Source: Zavarzinella sp. (GTDB taxonomy: Bacteria; Planctomycetota; Planctomycetia; Gemmatales; Gemmataceae). From it: 64,000 nucleotides of DNA. Below, piece after piece: positions 8,438 through 16,723 of this stretch (position 1 is the stretch's first letter; each line of letters starts with the position of its first letter). Under the pieces are notes generated by a model. It was not told the DNA's origin. It did not search any database and was given only the letters and a program-made list of their open reading frames with translations. The stretch spans positions 372,001-436,000 of the forward strand of contig JAWKTI010000003.1 in assembly GCA_041399155.1 (NCBI GenBank), in the 5' to 3' direction. Made by a program: the position numbers and the translations under genes.

Positions 8438-8908
8438 ATGTTTCGCTGCTCATATATCCTTGACGGCACCGGCTGGGCCACTGTCTCGGTCAGTGAGAAT
8501 GACCGCCAGGTCGCTATGACCGCTTCGTATCTGCATGATTCGTTGCGTGAACTGTCGCAAGCAGCCCTCGACCTTTGCGATGGGAACTCAGCCGTAACAG
8601 TTGTTTTCATGGCCGAACCTGGAGAACACCACTTGATAGTCACTGGTTCCCAAAATTCAGCCTTGGTAGATATAGAAGTCCGATGGTTCGATGACTGGGC
8701 GAGCTGGAATATGTATCCCGCTGACCAGTTCAATGTTGTGTTCAAGTGTCAGACTACCGTGTCCGAGTTCGCATCTGCCGTTGTTAGTGTGCTTGATGAC
8801 TTGCTGGAAAAGTGGGGGCTTGACGGATATCAGAAAAAATGGGCCGAGCATCCCTTCCCAAAAGAACTTCACAACCAACTGGCTGCGCTGAACAGTGGCT
8901 GCAATTGA
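8438..8908 (+). CDS. uncharacterised cytoplasmic protein
   Basis: 156 residues from ATG 8438, immediately after repeat copy 2. No signal peptide or membrane segment. The protein has a mixed alpha/beta pattern: SYLHDSLRELSQAALDLCDG helix, VTVVFMAEPGEHHLIV strands, then EVRWFDDWASWNM, and a C-terminal helix LDDLLEKWGLDGYQKKWAEH. The size, acidity and aromatic-rich centre are like small immunity-type proteins of polymorphic toxin loci, but this is impression only. No toxin gene is adjacent. No ribosome-binding site is clear. Confidence 0.65.
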   Translation: MFRCSYILDGTGWATVSVSENDRQVAMTASYLHDSLRELSQAALDLCDGNSAVTVVFMAEPGEHHLIVTGSQNSALVDIEVRWFDDWASWNMYPADQFNVVFKCQTTVSEFASAVVSVLDDLLEKWGLDGYQKKWAEHPFPKELHNQLAALNSGCN

Positions 8909-9068
8909 CTGGCTTCCCCCACGCGATTATAGTCTTGCCAGTACGTACCCTTGTCTGGACGGTTGGCTTAACGGTCGGAAATCGAGCATATACCTGTTTC
9001 GGCACCTAAGTACCAGTTCTCTAAGCTCAGGGTGAGCATCGCGAACCATGGGAAGCATATGCCGCCAA

Positions 9069-9124
9069 CACCAACCCTGAAGGGGTTGTTTCCGACCGTC
9101 GAAAATAAATTGGTCAGCGATTGA
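9069..9124. repeat. palindromic intergenic repeat, unit B copy 2
   Basis: CAACCCTGAAGGGGTTG (9072-9088) is a small palindrome; CGTCGAAAATAAATTGGT (9097-9114) and GCGATTGA follow, as in the copy at 5791. About 40 bases upstream CAGGGTGAG...ACCATGGGAAG (9028-9054) may be a further imperfect inverted pair of the same unit. The whole gap 8909-9242 is noncoding and holds this unit plus unit A copy 3. Confidence 0.6.
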
Positions 9125-9162
9125 ACATACACTAAGTGTGATGGCAACACGCGGGCTATCCA

Positions 9163-9225
9163 GCGATTGGGGCAGGAATCGCTTCGTCTCAACTTTCGCG
9201 ACTGCTCGATCGCGGACCATTTGGC
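9163..9225. repeat. unit A palindromic repeat, copy 3
   Basis: GCGATT....GGAATCGC, a CAACTTTC loop segment, and GCGACTGCTCGATCGCGGA reproduce copies 1 and 2 with one deleted CT pair, ending ACCATTTGGC (9216-9225). It begins about 40 bases after unit B copy 2 and ends 17 bases before the methyltransferase ATG. Confidence 0.75.
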
Positions 9226-9242
9226 AGCAGTGTTCACCTGTT

Positions 9243-9980
9243 ATGGCTCGTCGCAATATCTATGATCCGGCATTTGTCCGTCAACTATTTGACGAAATGG
9301 CGGCTACTTACGGCATCGTGAACATGATCTCATCATTTGGCTTTGCACGACGCTGGCGCCGACAGTGCGTTGGTTGCATGGAAATCACCGATGGCGCAGC
9401 TGTCGTGGATTTGATGACGGGCATGGGTGAGTTATTGCATCTCATCGCATCACGAACAGGCCCACATGGCCAGATTATGCTACTCGATATCTCGCCTGCA
9501 ATGTGCCGTGTTGCTGCGAAACATCAATTGGACTTTCCGTATCAAGTCGTCGAAGCTGATGTTCTGCAACACGGACTGCCGGATGAATCCTACGACTACG
9601 TTGTGTCTTCCTTTGGCCTGAAGACGTTTAATTCCGAACAACTCTCGGAACTTGCCGGGGTTGTCTTCCGCCTCTTGCGTCCTGGGGGGCAATTTGCTTT
9701 CCTGGAGATTTCATTACCTCGATCGCGCTTGCTCCGCATACCATACTATTTTTACATTTCGTACGTAATCCCTCTCATCGGACGCATTTTCCTGGGAAAT
9801 CCAGAAAATTACCGTCTCCTCGGAGAATACACGAGAGCATTTCGCGATTGTCGTGAAGCCTATGATCAATTTGCAAAGACTGGTCTTGAGGTCGAGTATC
9901 GTTCCTTTTTCTTTGGCTGTGCCACTGCGATTGTTGGCAGACGTTCCAGGGTACCTCCGAACCACGAGACGCAGGCTTAA
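9243..9980 (+). CDS. class I SAM-dependent methyltransferase, UbiE/MenG-like
   Basis: 245 residues from ATG 9243, after the repeat. FVRQLFDEMAATYGIVNMISSFG is the UbiE/COQ5 opening (VxxVFDxxAxxYDxxNxxxS). The SAM site is VVDLMTGMGELLHL, with MLLDISPAMCRVA as motif with acidic Asp, then YDYVVSSFGLKTF and LRPGGQFAFLEIS. The usual DVACGTG is altered to DLMTGMG, which departs from true UbiE/MenG, so a quinone substrate should not be assumed. A membrane-leaning segment (YYFYISYVIPLIG, ~170) is usual for the family. It stands in the accessory array with no quinone genes nearby. Confidence 0.85.
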   Translation: MARRNIYDPAFVRQLFDEMAATYGIVNMISSFGFARRWRRQCVGCMEITDGAAVVDLMTGMGELLHLIASRTGPHGQIMLLDISPAMCRVAAKHQLDFPYQVVEADVLQHGLPDESYDYVVSSFGLKTFNSEQLSELAGVVFRLLRPGGQFAFLEISLPRSRLLRIPYYFYISYVIPLIGRIFLGNPENYRLLGEYTRAFRDCREAYDQFAKTGLEVEYRSFFFGCATAIVGRRSRVPPNHETQA

Positions 9981-10061
9981 GCAGTGATTGGTATACATCA
10001 TGCGACTGCGAAACCACCGTACTTGGCCCCTGCCCACTTACGATCATTACAAGAGGATGAA

Positions 10062-10289
10062 ATGAGTTCTCATATTCGTGTTGGCAGTCGAATTCGGCGC
10101 AGATTTGAAGACCGTGAAGGCGTCATGCAAACAGAATGCGGTGTCGTTGTCCATATCTGGAGCGATCCTGAAACTGGAGACGAAGATGCGTATATCGCAT
10201 TTTTTGGAAATCAGTTTCCTGATGGCAAGCCTGCTTCAAAGCCTTATATCCTGCGTTACTTTGTGGCTGGCCTGGAATTGGTTGATTGA
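10062..10289 (+). CDS. small uncharacterised protein
   Basis: 75 residues from ATG 10062 with AGAGGA (10052-10057) upstream; similarity to a globular protein only starts at this Met. Sequence is beta-rich and acidic (VGSRIRRRFEDREGVM, GVVVHIWSDPETGDEDAYIA, YILRYFVAGLELVD), suggestive of a small SH3- or Tudor-like barrel. Unknown family. Same strand and spacing style as the other small genes of the island. Confidence 0.55.
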   Translation: MSSHIRVGSRIRRRFEDREGVMQTECGVVVHIWSDPETGDEDAYIAFFGNQFPDGKPASKPYILRYFVAGLELVD

Positions 10290-10442
10290 ACTTTGCGGGA
10301 TTCGGGAACCTGAAACTCGAACTTTTCGCTTCCAATCCAAATAATTAGGGACGTCTGTCCGAAATCGTGGAGATCCAGCATCTATAGTAACATGTTGTTC
10401 CATGCAAATAGATTTGAATATTGTCAGTAACAACAAGACAAA

Positions 10443-10838
10443 GTGCCTTTCAAAAAGCTATTGATGCGACCAGCACTACTATTCATTTCCTCGGTTGCCT
10501 TTCTCGTAGGCGGCAGCATTACCTTTGCTATTGTGCACGCCTTCGATCTCAAGAACGCCGAGCTTTCTTTCATCGTTGGCGCAATTTTGGGTACCCAAGT
10601 GGCAGCATTCGTTCATCATCGTACCGCTGGGGCACAGAACAGCTTTGGAGTGAAATTTGCAGTTGGTTTATCCTTGGCTATTTCAGCCTTGGTTCTGGGA
10701 ATGACATTACACTCGATTTTTCGGCCGTTCAGCAATGTCGAAGTCAGCGTATCGATTGCAGTCATCGGATCTTTGATCTTTCCCTTTGTATTATTCGGAA
10801 CAATATGGAAGGCATTGGCGAAGAATAAGAATGCCTAA
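10443..10838 (+). CDS. small integral membrane protein
   Basis: 131 residues from GTG 10443, or 124 from the ATG at 10464; neither has a strong ribosome-binding site. Four hydrophobic segments: ALLFISSVAFLVGGSITFAI, LSFIVGAILGTQVAAFV, VGLSLAISALVLGMTL, SIAVIGSLIFPFVLFGTIW, with a basic C-terminal tail. No family recognised. Last + gene of the island; its stop again lies in a GCCTAAA, but no unit A palindrome follows. Confidence 0.6.
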   Translation: MPFKKLLMRPALLFISSVAFLVGGSITFAIVHAFDLKNAELSFIVGAILGTQVAAFVHHRTAGAQNSFGVKFAVGLSLAISALVLGMTLHSIFRPFSNVEVSVSIAVIGSLIFPFVLFGTIWKALAKNKNA

Positions 10839-10912
10839 ATTGGCCACATTCGACGGGCGACTTTCAGGATTAAGCTAACTTGGTGGGCAGAAGAAACTGG
10901 GCGTTTCAGACC

Positions 10913-12508
10913 TTACCGGACGCCGTGCATCCATTTCTTCATCAACGGCGAGATCAGCAACAACAGTGCTGCACAGGCAATCGCAAAGAATCCACACTGA
11001 TTGAACACTTTCAGTGCCTGATCGAAGGTTTCTTGTGGGGTCGCTTTATCTGAAACTTCCGTCAATTTGGCAATATGCTTGCCGGCCTGGTGGGCAATCG
11101 ACGAGGAGAGGAACCAGATCCCCATCATCATGCCCACAATCTTGCCTGGGGCCAGTTTGGTTACCAACGACAGTCCCACCGGGGAGAGTGCCAGTTCGCC
11201 CAGAGTGTGGAGCAGGTAAAGACCAATCATGAAAATTGATGGCATGACAAAATCTTTCGCTGATTGTTTTCCTGTGCTCAACAACAGGAAACCCAGGCCA
11301 AGCAACAGCAAGCCAATCGCAAACTTGATTGCGGCATTCGGGTCCAGCTTTCTTCGCCCCAGATACGTCCACATATAGGAGAACAGTGGAGCGAAGATAA
11401 TAATGAAGAACGCATTCACCGATTGAAAACTACCGGTGGTAATTTTCAGCCCAAACAGATTCTTACTGATGTGTCGATCGGTAAAGATTGTTAGTGCACT
11501 GCCCGCCAGTTCAAAGAAGGTCCAGAAGACTGCGGTGAAGAACAACAGAATCAGAATGACGAAAATCCTCTGCTGTTCCGGCTTGGTGTACTGGAAGGAA
11601 TCGTAAATCATGTAGGCGATCACGAGTAAGCCCAGCACAATCAGCACAATATCGACAATATCATTCTTGTAAATTAACAGTGTGGACAGGCCCACAAACA
11701 GGAACGTTCCACCGTAAACGACGTATTCCCACATTTTGGGTGAACTGGCGAACACGGGTGCTGGCTTGGGTGGTTCCGCATGTTGTTGTAGAACGCCAGT
11801 AAATACTGTTACCAGAAAGATGATTAGCCCTAGAACCATGCCGATGCCAGCGAGCAGAAAACCGTATTGCCAGCCTTCTTTCTCCCCAATCGCCGTGGCT
11901 GTCAGTGGGGCCAGAAACGCCCCCATGTTAATGCCCATGTAGAAAATGGTGAACGCACCATCGCGGCGTGGGTCGCCCTGCTGGTAAAATCGACCGATCA
12001 AGCTGGAAATATTCGGTTTGAAGAAACCATTCCCCATTACCAGCAGTCCCAGGCCGAAAAAGGCCAGTTGCAGACGCAAGGTTTGTGTGATTTCAGCTCC
12101 CCCTCCCCAGGCACTGCCAGCCAGCGCAAACTGACCAGCAGCCATTAGAATAGCCCCCCAGACAATCGATTTGCGGAAACCGAGCAACCGATCGGCCAGC
12201 ACCCCGCCGAGTAGTGGGGTCAGGTAGACCAGGGCACCGTACGCACCATAAATGCCGTAGCCAGCATCTTTGGACATCCCAAAGCCACCGAACCCAGCAA
12301 AACCAGCTTTTTGATCCAGAATTGTTTTGGTGACGTAGAGGACCAGCATCGCCCGCATACCGTAATAACTGAAGCGTTCCCACAGTTCCACCATAAACAG
12401 GCAAAACAGTGCCGCAGGGTGCTGCTTGCGGTTCATGAAAATCACCGCGATCACCCAAATGATCACGAACGCCCACGCACCGATCATTATCTTGTAAATT
12501 GAATCCAT
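10913..12508 (-). CDS. proton-dependent oligopeptide transporter (POT/PTR2 family)
   Basis: 531 residues, 12-14 hydrophobic segments. The PTR2 signature is clear: MVELWERFSYYGMRAMLVLYV (residues ~40-60, the ExxERFxYYG motif used in proton coupling) and GNGFFKPNISSLIGRFY. The second half includes the expanded loop and FFELAGSALTIFTD. The family imports di- and tripeptides with protons across the inner membrane. The gene stands alone on the minus strand between the island and tRNA-Val; its upstream region 12509-12729 would hold the promoter. Length and motifs are normal for bacterial DtpA/DtpT-type carriers. Confidence 0.93.
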   Translation of the reverse strand: MDSIYKIMIGAWAFVIIWVIAVIFMNRKQHPAALFCLFMVELWERFSYYGMRAMLVLYVTKTILDQKAGFAGFGGFGMSKDAGYGIYGAYGALVYLTPLLGGVLADRLLGFRKSIVWGAILMAAGQFALAGSAWGGGAEITQTLRLQLAFFGLGLLVMGNGFFKPNISSLIGRFYQQGDPRRDGAFTIFYMGINMGAFLAPLTATAIGEKEGWQYGFLLAGIGMVLGLIIFLVTVFTGVLQQHAEPPKPAPVFASSPKMWEYVVYGGTFLFVGLSTLLIYKNDIVDIVLIVLGLLVIAYMIYDSFQYTKPEQQRIFVILILLFFTAVFWTFFELAGSALTIFTDRHISKNLFGLKITTGSFQSVNAFFIIIFAPLFSYMWTYLGRRKLDPNAAIKFAIGLLLLGLGFLLLSTGKQSAKDFVMPSIFMIGLYLLHTLGELALSPVGLSLVTKLAPGKIVGMMMGIWFLSSSIAHQAGKHIAKLTEVSDKATPQETFDQALKVFNQCGFFAIACAALLLLISPLMKKWMHGVR

Positions 12509-12729
12509 GAATCACTCTCTAACGCCAAATGCACAAATAACACCACTGGTGGAAGGGAGAGGCGAGATAGCACCAGCAAACGAAACCACGATAGTAATCG
12601 TTTTCGTATCTTACGCAACTGTTTTTTGTGGGAAACCGTGGGTAAACAGAAAATAGTGCTATTTTCGGTACCCCACCGAACCAAACTTGCTTGCCAACTG
12701 CTCTATATTTGATAACCTTTTAGAACGAG

Positions 12730-12803
12730 GGGCGTTTAGCTCAGCTGGCTAGAGTACCACATTGACATTGTGGGGGTCACTGGTTCAAGTCCAGTAACGC
12801 CCA
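12730..12803 (+). tRNA. tRNA-Val (anticodon GAC)
   Basis: Acceptor GGGCGTT (12730-12736) pairs with AACGCCC (12796-12802), discriminator A at 12803. The anticodon stem CCACA/TGTGG encloses the loop TTGACAT, giving anticodon GAC. The T arm has GGTTCAAGTCC. CCA is not encoded. Confidence 0.95.
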
Positions 12804-12861
12804 TTCCCTCTTCTCTGCATTGATCACATTTTTGTTATATAGACACTCAAGCACCTATCAG

Positions 12862-12877
12862 TGTTCCACGTGGAACA
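12862..12877. promoter_or_regulatory. parS: parS-like site 1 (ParB centromere palindrome)
   Basis: Perfect 16-bp palindrome TGTTCCACGTGGAACA, which fits the bacterial parS consensus tGTTNCACGTGNAACa. It lies in a longer repeat shared with site 2: TTTGTTATATAG exactly 20 bases before (12831-12842), and TTTTC then a second palindrome GATATTC-ATTT-GAATATC (12883-12900) after. Assignment rests on the consensus; no parAB genes are in the window. Confidence 0.75.
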
Positions 12878-12983
12878 TTTTCGATATTCATTTGAATATC
12901 TGATCGACCTGCAGCCTTTTTGCTGATGGCCCCACAGCCGATTGTGGTATATTAACGCCAATGGATTCCCACTGGAGTTGTTA

Positions 12984-15900
12984 ATGGTCGGCCCGAGCAA
13001 ATCTCCCATTCCATCGGAAGTGGATTTCACCGAAGAAACCGTCACCAGCCACGAAGCGGTGGCAGGAAAACAGTTACTCGGATTTTCCCCACCTGCCTTA
13101 GCAGGTGAAGTGGGTACGTTGGGGCCCTACCGAATTATTAAAGAACTGGGCCACGGTGGCATGGGGGCTGTATACGCAGCACTGGATACGCGGCTGGATC
13201 GGCAGATAGCCCTGAAAGTGATGCTGCCCGAATATGCCGCCAACCATGCTGCTAAAGAACGATTCCTGCGGGAAGCCCGTGCCGCTGCCAAAATCAAGCA
13301 CGACAACATTGTAACGATTTACGAAGCCGACGAGCGGGACGGCATCCCTTATATCGCCATGGAATACCTGGAAGGCTACCCGCTGGACGAGTATTTGAAG
13401 AAAAAAGGCACGCCCAGCCTGAAGCACATTATTCGGATTGCTGCAGAAACTTTTGCCGGGCTCGGCGCAGCCCACAAACTGGGATTGATCCACCGGGACA
13501 TTAAACCGGGTAACCTGTGGCTGGAATCACCCAACGCACGGGTGAAGATTCTCGATTTTGGTCTGGCAAAGCCAATGGATTCCGAGGTGGAACTGACCAA
13601 AAGTGGCACCATCGTGGGCACACCTGCCTACATGAGCCCGGAACAGGCCCGTGCGGATGAAATTGACCACCGATCCGACCTGTTCAGCGTGGGGGTGATG
13701 CTGTACCGGCTTACCACGGGCCAATTGCCTTTTGCAGGCAAAACCACGATGGCGGTGCTGATGGCCTTAGCCACGGAAGAACCCAAACCGGTGCGGGAAT
13801 TGAATCCAGAAGTACCCGAATCGTTGGAACGGCTGATTAACCAGTTACTTGCAAAAAATCCCGACCAACGACCGAAAGATGCTGCAACAGCGATTGCCCA
13901 CCTGCGGGAAGTGGCGGAAGAATTGAAAAACCCGGGTCACACGCAGCCGATTGTGGAAGCGATGCCGGTGACTTACGTACCGATGTCGATGCCCACCGCA
14001 GCAGAAAATCCTTTTGCCGACATTGATGCGAGCAGTGGTAGTGCGACAATTGCCCAGCCGCAGGCATCGGAAAAGCAGCCTGAAGTACGCCACGGCCGAA
14101 AAAAGGCCCCACCTACTGGAAAAAAGCCGTTCTGGATTGCCGCAGGTTCGCTGGCCGCACTGGTGGCAATGATTGTTGGTGTGGTGATCATCATCAAAAA
14201 TAAGGATGGCACCGAAACCAAAATTGAAGTGCCCGACGGTGCCACCGTAATTGTGAAGGGGAAAGACGGAAAAGAACTGGCCAACGTGGGGCCGGGAAAA
14301 GTTAATCCAGCCCCACAGATGGATGTTGACCGCAAAGCCGCCGAGTGGGTAATTGGCCGCAGAGGCATTGTTCAAGTGAATGGCGAATTGAACGATATTA
14401 ATTCAGTGAAATTGTTGCCAAAATCGCCATTTCGGCTGACGTCAATTAAGCTAATCATTTCAAAATTAACAGACGAGGATCTTGGTAATATCGAGAATTG
14501 TGAACATTTGATGGAACTCAATTTAGGTGGTAACACATCGATTACTGATAAAAGCATCCTTCGTTTAAAACATATTCATGAACTACGTACTCTGGAATTA
14601 TACTATTGCAAAATTACTAACAAAGCATTAGAACATTTTAAAGATTGTAAAAACTTACAGTTTCTCAATATCAAAGGAACGCTTATCACTTTAGAGGGTA
14701 TTGAACAGTTGCAAAGCCGTTCCGATTTGACAATACTTAATGTGTCAAATAACAATAAAATCAGAGACAGTGATTTGGTACATCTTTCTGATTTTAAAAA
14801 ACTACAGGAATTATCGCTCACTGGCACGCATATTACAGATCAAGGAATTCTTCATCTCAAAGAATTAAAGGGACTGAGTGGATTGGATGTAAGTAGAACA
14901 AAAATAACACCCACTGGTATTGAAGAACTCCATCAATCGCTACCCAAATGTAGAATCACCCACGACAGTGGGGTCATTGAGCCAATCGATATTGACCGCA
15001 AAGCCGCCGAGTGGGTGATCTCAAAGGGTGGTAGCGTGCGGATTAACGGGCAAAGATCCGACATCGTGGCCCTGGAGAATCTGCCAAACGATTCTTTTTT
15101 CCTCACTCAAATCAATCTGCCTCAAACACGAGTAACCGATGCAGATCTGAAAAATATCTGGAATGTCAAACACCTGTTAGGTCTCAATCTGGCCCATAAT
15201 AATCAGTTAACGGATGGTATAATTCAAAATCTGCTACAACTTAAAGATCTTGAAACTCTTGATTTGGCAGGAACCAAGGTAACTGATACCGGAGTGAATC
15301 AGCTCAAACAGCTTGTAAATCTCACTAGCCTCAATCTGTTAAAAACTCTGGTTAGTGATGCTGGCAGCAAGGACTTCAAGGATCTCAAAAGACTGACACA
15401 TCTCGACTTATCCGATACACTGGTCAGCGATGCAGGGGTAAAGGAACTCAAAAGCCTCACAAACCTCAATTACCTAAATTTGGCATTCACTGGCGTTGGT
15501 GATGCTGGAATGCAAGAACTCAAGAATCTCAAAAACCTCAAAGCACTTACTCTGGAAAAAACGCTGGTAAGTGACCTGGGGCTAAAGGAACTCAAAGAAC
15601 TCAAAAACCTTAATTACCTAAGCCTTGGACAAACAGAGGTAAGCGATACAGGACTGAAAGATATCGGATTGCTCAAAAACCTTACTCAGCTTCACGTTCA
15701 CAAAACAAAAGTCAGTGATGAAGGTATGAAGATAATCAAGGTTTTAGAGAAACTCGACATTCTCGATCTTTCTGGAACGCAAGTGGGTGACTTGGGATTA
15801 AAGGAACTTAAAGATCTAAAAAACCTGAACCATCTCTTTTTGAAGGATACAAACCTTACAGATGAGAGTTTGAATCAATTAAAGGAATTCAAAAAGCTGA

Positions 15901-16622
15901 CATATCTTAAACTGCAGAACACAAAAATTTCCCAGAAGGGATTTGCAGACCTAAGGCAGGCCTTACCCAACTGCAAAATCGAGCATGATGGTGGGGTAAT
16001 TGAACCTGAAAACGGAGTCGATTTCCACCGCACGTTTGCTGCATTTGCCCTTTCCAAAGGTGGCACCGTGGGCATTTTATCTGAAGGGCAATTTCAGGAT
16101 GTTGCCCCACCGAAAATGCTCCCAGGTGGGGCTTTTCAGGTAATTACCTGTTCGCTGGCGGGCAAAAAGATCGCTGCCCACGATTTGCAGCACCTGCATG
16201 CGGTAAAAACAATCTCCACGCTTATTATTTCCGATACATCACTGGATGATGCAGGATTCGCCCAGATTGGCAAACACCAAACGATCGAACTGCTCTACGC
16301 GAATGATCTACCAGTGACAGACGTGGGCATTGCATCAATTCAGCATTTACCGCTGAAAAAACTGCACCTTTGTTCCACAAAAGTGACCGACAAGTGTGCG
16401 TCCGCACTGGCAAAAATGCCTCTGGAAGAACTGCTTCTGAACAGCACTGCGGTTACAGATGAAACTTTGGTGAAACTGGCGAAAATAAACTCATTAAAAA
16501 TACTGTCGGTGCCACGCACGAAAGTGACGAAAGCGGGTATCGACCGTTTTCATGCAGCACTGCCCACCTGCAAAATCACCTGGGACGGTGGGGAAATTGC
16601 CGCGGAGCCAGCGAAACAATAA
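12984..16622 (+). CDS. Ser/Thr protein kinase with C-terminal leucine-rich repeats
   Basis: 1212 residues from ATG 12984 (GGAG at 12974-12977); a TTG 42 bases upstream is in frame but less likely. Cytoplasmic Hanks-type kinase: glycine loop GHGGMGAVY (~55), Lys in IALKVML (~80), HRD at 170-172 (HRDIKPGN), DFG at ~191, APE-like TPAYMSPEQ. One membrane segment (~382-404, FWIAAGSLAALVAMIVGVVIII) leads to an outside region of some 800 residues of leucine-rich repeats (consensus like LKNLNYLNLAFTGVGDAGMQE). Three tandem modules each open with a DxxRKAAEWVIxxGG-type segment (near 14325, 14990, 16015) followed by an LRR run ending in LPxCKIxxDGG. The LRR section is AT-rich compared with the kinase part. 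Bracketed by two parS-like repeats. Confidence 0.92.
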   Translation: MVGPSKSPIPSEVDFTEETVTSHEAVAGKQLLGFSPPALAGEVGTLGPYRIIKELGHGGMGAVYAALDTRLDRQIALKVMLPEYAANHAAKERFLREARAAAKIKHDNIVTIYEADERDGIPYIAMEYLEGYPLDEYLKKKGTPSLKHIIRIAAETFAGLGAAHKLGLIHRDIKPGNLWLESPNARVKILDFGLAKPMDSEVELTKSGTIVGTPAYMSPEQARADEIDHRSDLFSVGVMLYRLTTGQLPFAGKTTMAVLMALATEEPKPVRELNPEVPESLERLINQLLAKNPDQRPKDAATAIAHLREVAEELKNPGHTQPIVEAMPVTYVPMSMPTAAENPFADIDASSGSATIAQPQASEKQPEVRHGRKKAPPTGKKPFWIAAGSLAALVAMIVGVVIIIKNKDGTETKIEVPDGATVIVKGKDGKELANVGPGKVNPAPQMDVDRKAAEWVIGRRGIVQVNGELNDINSVKLLPKSPFRLTSIKLIISKLTDEDLGNIENCEHLMELNLGGNTSITDKSILRLKHIHELRTLELYYCKITNKALEHFKDCKNLQFLNIKGTLITLEGIEQLQSRSDLTILNVSNNNKIRDSDLVHLSDFKKLQELSLTGTHITDQGILHLKELKGLSGLDVSRTKITPTGIEELHQSLPKCRITHDSGVIEPIDIDRKAAEWVISKGGSVRINGQRSDIVALENLPNDSFFLTQINLPQTRVTDADLKNIWNVKHLLGLNLAHNNQLTDGIIQNLLQLKDLETLDLAGTKVTDTGVNQLKQLVNLTSLNLLKTLVSDAGSKDFKDLKRLTHLDLSDTLVSDAGVKELKSLTNLNYLNLAFTGVGDAGMQELKNLKNLKALTLEKTLVSDLGLKELKELKNLNYLSLGQTEVSDTGLKDIGLLKNLTQLHVHKTKVSDEGMKIIKVLEKLDILDLSGTQVGDLGLKELKDLKNLNHLFLKDTNLTDESLNQLKEFKKLTYLKLQNTKISQKGFADLRQALPNCKIEHDGGVIEPENGVDFHRTFAAFALSKGGTVGILSEGQFQDVAPPKMLPGGAFQVITCSLAGKKIAAHDLQHLHAVKTISTLIISDTSLDDAGFAQIGKHQTIELLYANDLPVTDVGIASIQHLPLKKLHLCSTKVTDKCASALAKMPLEELLLNSTAVTDETLVKLAKINSLKILSVPRTKVTKAGIDRFHAALPTCKITWDGGEIAAEPAKQ

Positions 16623-16665
16623 TTTGATTGGCAATTTGTTATATAGTCATTCGGATATGCATCTG

Positions 16666-16681
16666 TGTTCCACGTGGAACA
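16666..16681. promoter_or_regulatory. parS: parS-like site 2
   Basis: Second perfect TGTTCCACGTGGAACA, 44 bases after the kinase stop. TTTGTTATATAG (16635-16646) again ends 20 bases upstream, and TTTTC plus a palindrome GACACTC-GTTT-GAGTGTT (16687-16704) follows. The downstream arms differ from site 1 but remain self-complementary. Confidence 0.75.
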
Positions 16682-16723
16682 TTTTCGACACTCGTTTGAG
16701 TGTTTGACGAATCAGCGTTTGAA

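Noticed and set aside
7094..9225. Unit A repeats as a CRISPR array
   Set aside because: Copies are 550-800 bases apart with genes between, are themselves long palindromes, and no cas gene is present.
12862..12877. TGTTCCACGTGGAACA palindromes as rho-independent terminators
   Set aside because: They have no loop and only a short T run, site 1 lies between tRNA-Val and a gene start, and the exact sequence is kept at three places; a protein site fits better.
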